From Rhodococcus sp. 1168 (lineage in GTDB: Bacteria; Actinomycetota; Actinomycetes; Mycobacteriales; Mycobacteriaceae): DNA of 58,176 nt. The first letter of the stretch is position 1. Each line of letters begins with the position of its first letter. The notes beneath the pieces are model-generated. The model ran no database searches, had not been told where the DNA came from, and worked only from the letters and a program-made list of their open reading frames with translations. The stretch lies in the NCBI RefSeq assembly GCF_002091955.1, contig NZ_MKKY01000017.1:1-58176 (forward strand), read 5' to 3'. Below are positions 51,589-58,176 of the stretch, piece after piece. Made by a program: the position numbers and the translations under genes.

Positions 51589-52176
51589 TCAGAACGGTGC
51601 CAGCAAGGCCGGCACCACGAACTGTTCGATCATGACGCGCTCGTCGGCCTCGTCGGAGCCGGGGACGGTGAGCAGTGAAACGATCACCCGAACCAGCCAC
51701 CGGGCGCGCCGGGAAAGCCCTTGCTGGTCAATGGTTCCGGCGTCGGCGAGCAATTCTGCACCCAGCACCTCGATAACCTCCGAGGTGTTGGCGATTTCGG
51801 AGGCGATGGCTGCATCGCCGAGTCCGAACCAGGCGGCCAGGATCGGTGTCGCGCGTACCTCTCGTAACGCACCGAGTGTTGCCTCGACGACGCGTCGTCG
51901 AGGGTCGTCGATAGTGGCGACCTGCTCCGCCAGCTGCTCGCCGAGCCGTCGGGCCTCCCGGTGTACGAACGCCAGGTGCAGTGCTCGACGGTTCTCGAAG
52001 TACCGGTACAGCGTTGCCCGCGAACATCCTGCCGCCTTGGCGATTTCGGCCATGCCGGTGGTCGCCACGCCGCGCACCACGAAAAGCTCCGCGGCAGCGT
52101 CCAGGATTCGTTCTGCCGCGATCTCGGTGCGCTCGTCGCGCAGCCAGGGTGAGGTCGCTGCATCGGGTCCTGCCAT
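51589..52176 (-). CDS. TetR-family regulator (P450 operon)
   Basis: A 195-residue TetR/AcrR regulator. HTH: AAERILDAAAELFVVRGVATTGMAEIAKAAGCSRATLYRYFENRRALHLAFV (residues 20-72). The ligand domain is of the type seen next to P450 genes in mycobacteria (DERVMIEQFVVPALL). Its ATG shares one base with the stop of the P450 gene (TGATG), so the two are translationally coupled. It probably controls this operon. Confidence 0.87.
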   Translation of the reverse strand: MAGPDAATSPWLRDERTEIAAERILDAAAELFVVRGVATTGMAEIAKAAGCSRATLYRYFENRRALHLAFVHREARRLGEQLAEQVATIDDPRRRVVEATLGALREVRATPILAAWFGLGDAAIASEIANTSEVIEVLGAELLADAGTIDQQGLSRRARWLVRVIVSLLTVPGSDEADERVMIEQFVVPALLAPF

Positions 52177-53408
52177 CAGCGGACCGCGAACGGCACATGG
52201 GTGGGCCGACGCACGTAGTTGCCGGGTGCGTACTCCACGGCGTCGATGTCGACGGTGAAGTCCGGATATCTCCGCAGCAGTTCCTCGAGCGCGACGCGTG
52301 CCTGCATCCGGGCAGCGGCTGCGCCGAGGCAGTGGTGGGCTCCGTGGCTGAAGGTCAAAATCTGGCGTGGAGCACGCAGCACGTCGAACTCCTCCGCGTC
52401 GGGGCCGTAGACACGCGAGTCGCGATTGGCGGACCCATAGACCAGCAGAACCTTCCGTCCCGCTGGGATGGTGACGCCCTCGATGGTGACCTCGCGTGTG
52501 GTGGTGCGGGCCAAGCCCTGCACCGGTGAGGTCAGGCGCAGCAGTTCCTCGACGGCGTCAGGAATCCGAGACGGGTCCTCGAGCAGCAGCGCGCGCTGGT
52601 CGAGTCGCTGGGTCAGCAGTTGCACAGCACCGCCGAGCATCCCGGTCGTGGTGTCGTTGCCGCCGGTGACCATGGTGAAGGCGAAGCCGAGAATGGACAG
52701 CAGTCCGGAGATGTCTCCGTCCGCGCCGACCCCCGCGCTGACCAGGTGCGAGATGGTGTCATCACCGGCTTGTCCGGCTGCGACCTCTGCTCGACGGCGT
52801 TCGATCAAGCCACCGAAGTAACCCATCAGGTCACCCACGGCGGCCGCTGCGTCGAGGGTGTCGCCGGTTGCCGTAGCCGCCACGATCGAGTCGGTCCAGC
52901 CGTCGAATCTGTCACGGTCCTCGGCCGGGACGCCCAGGTAGTGCGCGACGACCATGCTCGGCAGCGGTTTGAACAGCGCCGTGACGATGTCTTCGCTGCC
53001 GGCGGCGCGGAGCCCTTCCAGTCGCTCGATGACGAATTCGCGGACGGCCGGCTCGACGGAGTTGACCTGCCGTGGGGTGAACCCGCGGGCGACGAGACGC
53101 CGAAACTCGGTGTGCTGCGGTGGGTCCTGCATCACCATCGGAGGGTTGTCGCGCATGCCGATCTTGTCCAGCTCGCCGTACTGGGTGGTCAGACCCTCCG
53201 CGGAGGAGAAGCCCTCGTGATCGCGGGCTGCGGCGTACACATCGGCGTGGCGGGTGAGTACCCAGTAGTCGTTTTCGGGCGATCCGGTCGGCACGACATG
53301 GTGCACGGGATCGTGATCGCGCAATGCCGAGTACATGCCGAATGGGTTGCGCCAAGTCGCGCCGGAGGGCGGTATGTACGAGGCCTTCGGGGACAATACG
53401 GTCGCCAT
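52176..53408 (-). CDS. Cytochrome P450
   Basis: A 410-residue soluble class I P450. The I-helix is TMVTGGNDTTTGMLGG (about residue 235), the ExxR pair is in VEELLR, RPxx-type and meander regions follow, and the heme loop is LTFSHGAHHCLGAAAARM (Cys about 352). It needs a ferredoxin and reductase from elsewhere; none is adjacent. It resembles actinobacterial CYPs that hydroxylate hydrophobic substrates such as steroids or fatty acids; the subfamily is not assigned. The ATG coincides with the predicted transcription start. Confidence 0.92.
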   Translation of the reverse strand: MATVLSPKASYIPPSGATWRNPFGMYSALRDHDPVHHVVPTGSPENDYWVLTRHADVYAAARDHEGFSSAEGLTTQYGELDKIGMRDNPPMVMQDPPQHTEFRRLVARGFTPRQVNSVEPAVREFVIERLEGLRAAGSEDIVTALFKPLPSMVVAHYLGVPAEDRDRFDGWTDSIVAATATGDTLDAAAAVGDLMGYFGGLIERRRAEVAAGQAGDDTISHLVSAGVGADGDISGLLSILGFAFTMVTGGNDTTTGMLGGAVQLLTQRLDQRALLLEDPSRIPDAVEELLRLTSPVQGLARTTTREVTIEGVTIPAGRKVLLVYGSANRDSRVYGPDAEEFDVLRAPRQILTFSHGAHHCLGAAAARMQARVALEELLRRYPDFTVDIDAVEYAPGNYVRRPTHVPFAVR

Positions 53409-53414
53409 GTATCG

Positions 53415-53443
53415 ACAATGAGACAAACGGCCACGTATGTCAA
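53415..53443 (-). promoter_or_regulatory. Promoter of the P450 operon
   Basis: On the minus strand TTGACA (53443-53438), a 17-bp spacer and CATTGT (53420-53415) are followed by six bases and the ATG at 53408. Transcription should start at the A of ATG, giving a leaderless message. Confidence 0.6.
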
Positions 53444-53451
53444 TAGCAAAA

Positions 53452-53494
53452 CCCGCCGGTGTTCGCGTAGACCGACTACTCGAACACCGGCGGG
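53452..53494 (-). terminator. Rho-independent terminator of the Clp ATPase gene
   Basis: CCCGCCGGTGTTCG (53452-53465) pairs with CGAACACCGGCGGG (53481-53494) as a perfect 14-bp stem with a 15-nt loop. On the minus strand it is followed by TTTTGC. It lies 9 bp after the clp stop codon and just before the P450 promoter. Confidence 0.85.
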
Positions 53495-53503
53495 AGAGTG
53501 AAA

Positions 53504-55915
53504 TCAACCTACGGTCAGGGCCAATTCGTCATCGGCGACGTCGACCGACACCGAGCCGCCCTCGGTGAGAACGTCGTCGAGCAGCAGGTCGGCGATACGG
53601 TCGTCGAGCGAGCGTTGGATCGACCGACGCAACGGACGTGCACCGAACTCGGGTTGATGCCCGTTCGAGGCGAGCCAGTCGACGGCCGCATCGCTGAACT
53701 TGATCTCGATACCCCGGGCAGACAGACGCTCTCGGCTCTCCTGAAGCATCAGATCGGTGATCGTATGCAGCTGCTCGGTGTCGAGCTTGCGGAAGACGAC
53801 TATTTCGTCGATCCGGTTGAGGAACTCGGGCCGCATCGCTTCCCGTAACCGTCCCATCACCCGATCGCGAATCGGCTTCTCGTCCTGAGCGCCGGTGGTG
53901 AAGCCCAATCCGCCCGACTTGCTCGAGATGAATTCCGACCCCAGGTTGCTGGTCATGATCACCACAGTGTTGCGGAAGTTGACCGTGCGGCCCTGGCCAT
54001 CGGTCAGACGGCCGTCGTCGAGCACCTGAAGCAGTGTGTCGAACACATCCGGGTGTGCCTTCTCGATCTCGTCGAGAAGAATTACCGAATACGGATTGCG
54101 CCGAACCTGCTCGGTCAGCTGTCCCGCCTCGCCATAACCGACGTATCCGGGGGGTGCCCCGACGAGCCGGCTCACGGTGTGTCGTTCGCCGAATTCGCTC
54201 ATGTCCAGCCGCAGCATCTTCTTCTCGTCGCCGAAGAGGGACGCAGCCAATGCCTTTGCGAGCTCGGTCTTTCCGACTCCGGTCGGACCGAGGAACAAGA
54301 AGCTGCCGACGGGTCGGTTCGGGTCGCTCATGCCGGTTCGGCTGCGGCGCACCGCACGTGAGATCGCCTTGACGGCCTCATCTTGTCCGACGACGCGCTC
54401 GTGCAATTCCGATTCGAGCAACCGCAGCCGGTCCTTTTCTGCCTGAGTCATCTGGCTCGCGGGGATACCCGTCGCACGGGAGACCACGAACGCGATGTCG
54501 GTCGCCGTCACCTCGGGCACGTCTTCGTCGGATTTGGTGCCGTTCAGACGCCCCTGGAGTTTCACGGCTTCGTCGCGGATGTGCGACGCGCGTTCGTAGT
54601 CCTCGTCGGAGATCGCCTTTGCCTTGTCGACTTCCAAAGCGGCGAGCTGCTCTTCGATCGCATCCTTGTCGATGCTCGGGGTGCTCAACTGCATGCGCGC
54701 ACCGGCTTGGTCGATCAGATCTATCGCCTTGTCCGGCAGGAACCGGTCGCCGATGTAGCGATCGGATAATTCGACGGCAGCAGTGATCGCATCGTCGGTG
54801 TAGCGGACGCCGTGGTGTTCTTCGTAGCGGGTCCGTAGGCCGGTCAGAATCGCAACAGCGTCCTCGACGCTCGGTTCGGGAACCGTGACGGGTTGGAATC
54901 GGCGTTCCAGAGCCGGATCCTTCTCGATGTGGGTGCGGTACTCGTCGAGTGTGGTTGCACCGACGATGTGCAGCTCACCGCGAGCGAGCTTGGGCTTGAG
55001 GATGTTTCCGGCATCCATGGCACCTTCTGCGCCACCGCCTGCCCCGGCGATCGTGTGGACCTCGTCGATGAAGACGATGAGTTCGTCTTTGTGCGCGACG
55101 ATTTCGTCTATCACTTTGGTGAGGCGTTCCTCGAAGTCACCGCGGTACCGAGTCCCCGCCACCATGGACGACAGGTCGAGTTGCACGATTCGCTTGCCGT
55201 TCAGGCGATCCGGGACGTCGCCGTCGACGATGCGTTGTGCAAGCCCTTCGACGACGGCTGTCTTGCCGACGCCTGCTTCGCCGACGAGAACAGGATTGTT
55301 CTTGGTACGGCGTGAGAGGATCTCGATGGTTTGTTGGATCTCGTCGGTGCGTCCGATGACGGGGTCGATCCCGCCGTCGCGAGCGCGTTGGGTGAGGTCG
55401 ACGCCGTACTTGTCCAGGGTCGGGGTATCGGAGTTCGAATCGGAAGCCACCGAGCCACCCTTGAGTGCAGTCTGCAGCCCTTCGGGTGTGATGCCCTCCG
55501 AGGCGAGCAGTCGACCGGCGATCTGCTCTAGGTCGGCTGCGAAGGACACGAAGAGATGCTCGGGGTCGATGTACGTCGAGCCCAGTGTCTGGGCAATGTG
55601 ATGGGCCTCGAGGATGGCGGTCTTGAGGGTGCTGCTCAGGCCGGTGGCATTGGCAGGGGATTGAGCGCGCGACTGCGGTAGGCGGAGTTCGACGGCGTCG
55701 ACGACGGCGTCGGGCTGGGCGCCTGCGCGCTGCATCAGGCTGCGGATGGGGTCGTTCTGCGCCATGACGTGCAGAACGTGTAGCGCATCGAGCGCAGCGT
55801 CGCCGCGATTTGCAGCGAACGTGGCTGCCTCGCCGATGAGGGACTGGGTGGACCTGCTCATCAGACGGCTGATATCGATGCGACGAGGACCTTCTGGTCC
55901 CAGGTAAGCCGGCAT
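53504..55915 (-). CDS. ClpC-type AAA+ unfoldase
   Basis: An 803-residue class I Hsp100 protein. The N-domain (residues 18-150) is followed by AAA-1 with [19 protein letters not shown] and [14 protein letters not shown], a UVR-type linker ([23 protein letters not shown]) instead of the long ClpB coiled coil, and AAA-2 with [18 protein letters not shown] and [24 protein letters not shown] loop near residue 650 carries the LGF tripeptide that docks ClpP. It should therefore feed ClpP rather than act as a ClpB disaggregase. It differs from typical essential ClpC1 by its own N-terminus, so it is probably a paralogue. ATG 55915 has AGGAGG 7 nt upstream. Confidence 0.85.
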   Translation of the reverse strand: MPAYLGPEGPRRIDISRLMSRSTQSLIGEAATFAANRGDAALDALHVLHVMAQNDPIRSLMQRAGAQPDAVVDAVELRLPQSRAQSPANATGLSSTLKTAILEAHHIAQTLGSTYIDPEHLFVSFAADLEQIAGRLLASEGITPEGLQTALKGGSVASDSNSDTPTLDKYGVDLTQRARDGGIDPVIGRTDEIQQTIEILSRRTKNNPVLVGEAGVGKTAVVEGLAQRIVDGDVPDRLNGKRIVQLDLSSMVAGTRYRGDFEERLTKVIDEIVAHKDELIVFIDEVHTIAGAGGGAEGAMDAGNILKPKLARGELHIVGATTLDEYRTHIEKDPALERRFQPVTVPEPSVEDAVAILTGLRTRYEEHHGVRYTDDAITAAVELSDRYIGDRFLPDKAIDLIDQAGARMQLSTPSIDKDAIEEQLAALEVDKAKAISDEDYERASHIRDEAVKLQGRLNGTKSDEDVPEVTATDIAFVVSRATGIPASQMTQAEKDRLRLLESELHERVVGQDEAVKAISRAVRRSRTGMSDPNRPVGSFLFLGPTGVGKTELAKALAASLFGDEKKMLRLDMSEFGERHTVSRLVGAPPGYVGYGEAGQLTEQVRRNPYSVILLDEIEKAHPDVFDTLLQVLDDGRLTDGQGRTVNFRNTVVIMTSNLGSEFISSKSGGLGFTTGAQDEKPIRDRVMGRLREAMRPEFLNRIDEIVVFRKLDTEQLHTITDLMLQESRERLSARGIEIKFSDAAVDWLASNGHQPEFGARPLRRSIQRSLDDRIADLLLDDVLTEGGSVSVDVADDELALTVG

Positions 55916-56039
55916 TGAGTTCCTCCTACAAAGGGTGAGCGTCTTCGACTCAACTAACGTGCGCAGGAGTGATTCAATTCCCGAGGGCAGTTATTTTTTG
56001 GGTCGCCAACGCCACCTGACCGCTTGCTAAGGTCGATCG

Positions 56040-56372
56040 ATGTCCAGCCTTCAGCGCAAGATCATCAAGCGCATCGTCGTGGTTGTAGTCGCGGTCTGTG
56101 CAGCGTTCTTGGCCTTCGACGGGCTGACGAACGGCAACTGGTATGCAGTCGCGTTCGCCGTTTTCGCAGCGGTCATGCTGCTCGACTGGCTCCGGCCGAC
56201 CTCGGAAGCGGTCGAGTCCGTCGACCCGTCGATGGTGCCCGCGGATGATGTCCTCGCTGCCATCAGCGCGACGGACAGTCGGATCCCGGCCATCAAACTA
56301 CTCCGCGAACACCATCCCGGTCTCGGGCTGAAAGACGCGAAAGACCTGGTCGACGATCGACTCGGCCGATGA
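56040..56372 (+). CDS. Membrane protein with L7/L12 C-terminal-like tail
   Basis: A 110-residue protein with two N-terminal membrane helices (IVVVVVAVCAAFLAFDGL and WYAVAFAVFAAVMLLDWL). The soluble tail ends in IPAIKLLREHHPGLGLKDAKDLVD, which copies the core of the ribosomal protein bL12 C-terminal domain. Such small proteins are widespread in actinobacteria and have no known function; this is not a ribosomal protein. It is divergent from the clp gene across 124 bp. Confidence 0.75.
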   Translation: MSSLQRKIIKRIVVVVVAVCAAFLAFDGLTNGNWYAVAFAVFAAVMLLDWLRPTSEAVESVDPSMVPADDVLAAISATDSRIPAIKLLREHHPGLGLKDAKDLVDDRLGR

Positions 56373-56382
56373 TCGATCTGCG

Positions 56383-56690
56383 CTACTTGTCGCGTTTCCT
56401 CGTTCCCGGCGAAATCCCGGCGACAATCACAGCTTTGGCGTAGGGCCGCACTCGGGAGATCAGCTCCTCGGCATCGGGAACGTTGCGCCAGATGGCCGAG
56501 GCCAGGGCGTCGGTGCGTGCTTCGATGTGAGCATCGAGTGCAACCCCGTCATCGGTGAGCGCCTCGCTCTTGTCTGATCGCGTGATCAGGGCTCGGGACG
56601 CGAGGCGGTCGGCGGCAGCGGCCCATTCATCGTCGGACCATTGCCGAGTGAGCTGATACGTCGTGGTTTCGAACCTACCGCCCGAGACTG
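56383..56690 (-). pseudogene. C-terminal remnant of a SCO6745-like HTH protein
   Basis: An open frame without a start codon, stopping at TAG 56383-56385. Translated backwards from the stop it reads ...RFETTTYQLTRQWSDDEWAAAADRLASR, then ALITRSDKSEALTDDGVALDAHIEARTDALASAIW, then AEELISRVRPYAKAV and a basic tail. This resembles the C-terminal winged-helix part of the SCO6745/SalK-like family, which normally has a further 150 or more N-terminal residues. Those are absent, since the upstream sequence is another gene. I read it as a deletion relic. Confidence 0.55.
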
Positions 56691-56693
56691 CCG

Positions 56694-56940
56694 TCAGAAT
56701 GCCTGTGCGTCTTCGCTGGTCACCTCACCGTTGTCAGTGTCCGCGGCCAGCAACTCTTTGGCCAGGTACAGCGCGTTCAGTGTGCGGGGAATGCCGGCGT
56801 ACGGGGTGAGGTGGGTGAGCACTGCGATGATCTCCGTGCCGGTGGCGCCGGCCCGCAGCGTGGCGGGGATGTGCGCTCGAAGCTGAGCCTCGCATCCGCC
56901 GATCGCGGCGAGGACCGCCACAGTCACCAGCTGGGCGGTT
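56694..56940 (-). pseudogene. Carboxymuconolactone decarboxylase-like gene cut by IS30
   Basis: The remaining C-terminal part reads ETAQLVTVAVLAAIGGCEAQLRAHIPATLRAGATGTEIIAVLTHLTPYAGIPRTLNALYLAKELLAAD. This matches the CMD/AhpD-like helical fold with Cys and the HL.PYAG.P...A motif. The protein's 5' end is replaced by the insertion sequence, and any apparent start lies in the element's inverted repeat. It is probably inactive unless fused to an element-derived start (TTG 56957). The missing half should lie right of the window. Confidence 0.75.
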
Positions 56941-58119
56941 TCAAGTGGTTGTTGCAACGACTAACTCGTTGATCACTTTTGCTGGTGATTTCCAGCCTAG
57001 TGTTTTCCGGGGGCGGTCGTTGAGTTCAGCGGCGACCGCTTGGAGTCGTTCGGCGGTGTGCACGGACAGGTCGGTGCCTTTTTTGAAGTATTGCCGCAGG
57101 AGTCCGTTGGTGTTTTCGTTCGTTCCGCGCTGCCAGGGACTGTGGGGGTCGCAGAAGTAGATTGCCATGTCGGTGGCCATAGTGATTTCTGCATGCCGAC
57201 GCATTTCGAGACCTTGATCCCAGGTCACCGACTGTTTGAGTACCGCAGGCATCGACCGGATTGCCTCGATCATCGCGTCTCGGACGGCGTCGAGATTGTG
57301 CGAGTGCGGCAGGTGGAGCAGCATGGTGAACCGTGACGTGCGCTCGACGAGGGTGCCGATCGCCGATTTGTTGCCGGCACCGAGGATCAGGTCGCCTTCC
57401 CAGTGCCCGGGTACTGTGCGGTCTTCGACGTCGTCGGGTCGTTCGGAGATCAGCGTTTTGTCGGGGATGTGATGAGCGTTGCTGGGTACCCGGCCGTGTT
57501 TGCGGCGATGCGCCCGCCCGGTCCGTAGTGCATCGGCGACTTCGGCTTTGAGTTCGCCTTTGGCTTGGACGTAGATGGCGTTGTAGATCGTTTCGTGCGA
57601 CACGTGCATCTCCGGTCGATCGGGGTAGTCGATCTTCAGTGTCGCCGAGATCTGTTGTGGTGACCACTTTTTGCGGAGTCTGCGGACGACTTCTGTGCGG
57701 AGCTCACTGTTGCGGTCGGCGAGTTTCGCGGCCTTGGGTCGGCGGGCGCGTGTGTCCGCTCGCTGGTGTGCGGACACTGATCGGTAGGTGCCGCCAAGGT
57801 TGGTGTTGCGTTTGAGTTCGCGGGAGACGACGGACTTGTGACGTCCGATCAGGTCGGCGATATCGGTCTGGGTTAGTCCCATCGCGGTGCCGATCGCGAT
57901 TTCCTCTCGTTCGGCTTGCGAGAGGAATCGTCCGCTGGGTTCGGGCCGGACCCGTTTGGCCCCGCGGACGATTCCTGCCTTCTGATCTATCCACCGCTTG
58001 CCGGTGGTGCGGCTGACGCCGGCAGCGGCCGACGCGTGGATCACTGAAGCACCCGAATCTCGCATGGCATGGAACTTAGCGACTACTTCTGCGCGATTCG
58101 GGACAACACGTCGTGGCAT
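56941..58119 (-). CDS. IS30-family transposase
   Basis: A 392-residue DDE transposase. N-terminal HTH regions include AMRDSGASVIHASAAAGVSRTTGKRW and EREEIAIGTAMGLTQTDIADLIGRHKSVVSRELKRN, the IS30 binding domain. The catalytic triad is D in GHWEGDLILGAGNKSA (about 235), D in SVTWDQGLEMRRH (about 300) and E in QRGTNENTNGLLRQYF (about 338). The length is normal and the frame is intact, so the element may be active. Confidence 0.93.
   Translation of the reverse strand: MPRRVVPNRAEVVAKFHAMRDSGASVIHASAAAGVSRTTGKRWIDQKAGIVRGAKRVRPEPSGRFLSQAEREEIAIGTAMGLTQTDIADLIGRHKSVVSRELKRNTNLGGTYRSVSAHQRADTRARRPKAAKLADRNSELRTEVVRRLRKKWSPQQISATLKIDYPDRPEMHVSHETIYNAIYVQAKGELKAEVADALRTGRAHRRKHGRVPSNAHHIPDKTLISERPDDVEDRTVPGHWEGDLILGAGNKSAIGTLVERTSRFTMLLHLPHSHNLDAVRDAMIEAIRSMPAVLKQSVTWDQGLEMRRHAEITMATDMAIYFCDPHSPWQRGTNENTNGLLRQYFKKGTDLSVHTAERLQAVAAELNDRPRKTLGWKSPAKVINELVVATTT
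56942..56958. repeat. IS30 left terminal inverted repeat
   Basis: CAAGTGGTTGTTGCAAC; contains part of the transposase stop codon (TGA on the minus strand at 56943-56941). Confidence 0.85.
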
Positions 58120-58150
58120 CTGCTCGACATCTCCTCAGGTCAGGAGCTGT

Positions 58151-58167
58151 GTTGCAACGACCACTTG
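58151..58167. repeat. IS30 right terminal inverted repeat
   Basis: GTTGCAACGACCACTTG, the inverted match of the left end with one mismatch, 32 bp beyond the transposase start codon. Confidence 0.85.
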
Positions 58168-58176
58168 AGATTGCCC

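Larger units (their letters stand above)
56941..58168. mobile_element. IS30-family insertion sequence
   Basis: A 1.2-kb element with one transposase gene and imperfect terminal inverted repeats CAAGTGGTTGTTGCAAC (56942-56958) and, inverted, CAAGTGGTCGTTGCAAC (58167-58151), 16 of 17 matching. The transposase stop codon lies inside the left repeat. I could not identify a target duplication: the flanks read ...GGCGGTT and GATTGCCC. The insertion separates a CMD-like gene from its 5' part. Confidence 0.85.

Noticed and set aside
55916..56039. HspR (HAIR) site upstream of the Clp ATPase gene
   Set aside because: GTTGAGT-N7-GCTCACC keeps only a good left half; the right half matches poorly, so stress control is not claimed.
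56040..56372. Ribosomal protein bL12 gene
   Set aside because: Only the short C-terminal motif is shared; two membrane helices replace the bL12 N-terminal domain.
56938..58171. Target-site duplication of the IS30 element
   Set aside because: Bases next to the two inverted repeats do not match over 2-5 bp; none can be claimed.

Overview
The window is high-GC actinobacterial chromosome, most likely from Rhodococcus or a close relative in the mycolic-acid-containing Mycobacteriales. Support comes from codon use and frequent GTG/TTG starts, from a GlpD / TetR / flavin oxidase / diacylglycerol kinase block ordered like M. tuberculosis Rv2249c-Rv2252, from a secreted DUF4185 (arabinan-hydrolase type) protein, and from a ClpC-type chaperone, DHA2 exporter and bacterial P450. 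The genus is inference.

Layout. 0-8.3 kb is housekeeping and accessory genes: a DUF2071 protein flanked by two copies of a palindrome, a SWIM/SNF2 helicase, a SIMPL protein, DinB polymerase IV, an MBL-fold hydrolase, DoxX and a VOC protein. 8.3-10.7 kb is the most unusual locus: a tightly coupled three-gene operon encoding an 84-residue peptide with three 24-residue Asp/Gly/Asn/His-rich repeats, a JmjC/cupin-4 oxygenase and a sucrase-ferredoxin-like protein. It looks like a ribosomal peptide plus tailoring enzyme system. 10.9-14.7 kb is a zone of gene decay: a small membrane protein with an in-frame TGA, a SulP transporter with a 1-nt deletion and an 11-bp tandem duplication, and a diacylglycerol kinase with a frameshift.

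14.8-29.8 kb is a catabolic island controlled by an IclR regulator. It holds two MmgE/PrpD proteins, a cyclase-type metal hydrolase, a CitE-like CoA-ester lyase, a complete Liv-type ABC importer, an Asp/Glu racemase-superfamily protein, a fumarate-reductase-like flavoprotein, a hydantoinase-family amidohydrolase and a CaiB CoA-transferase. Most joints overlap by 4 nt. Four copies of a TTCCGCTGAGCGGAAC-like palindrome lie at its promoters. A perfect 16-bp hairpin terminator closes it.

29.9-38.9 kb carries an alpha/beta hydrolase divergent from a WYL regulator, a DHA2 exporter, a siderophore-type binding lipoprotein, a drug-resistance-type UvrA paralogue, a PLDc_N membrane protein and the DUF4185 enzyme, which has two MtrA-like direct repeats upstream. 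38.9-43.6 kb is the conserved glycerol/ether-lipid block, with a 23-bp palindrome spanning two divergent start codons. 43.6-56.4 kb holds a GIY-YIG protein, an acyl-CoA synthetase, TerD, an unknown 415-residue protein, a succinate-semialdehyde-type dehydrogenase, a P450-TetR-secreted protein operon, a ClpC-like unfoldase and a small L7/L12-tail membrane protein. The right end is an IS30-family element that has cut a carboxymuconolactone-decarboxylase-like gene; an N-terminally truncated gene remnant lies beyond that gene.

I saw no tRNA, rRNA, CRISPR array or prophage. All functions are from sequence reading without searches.
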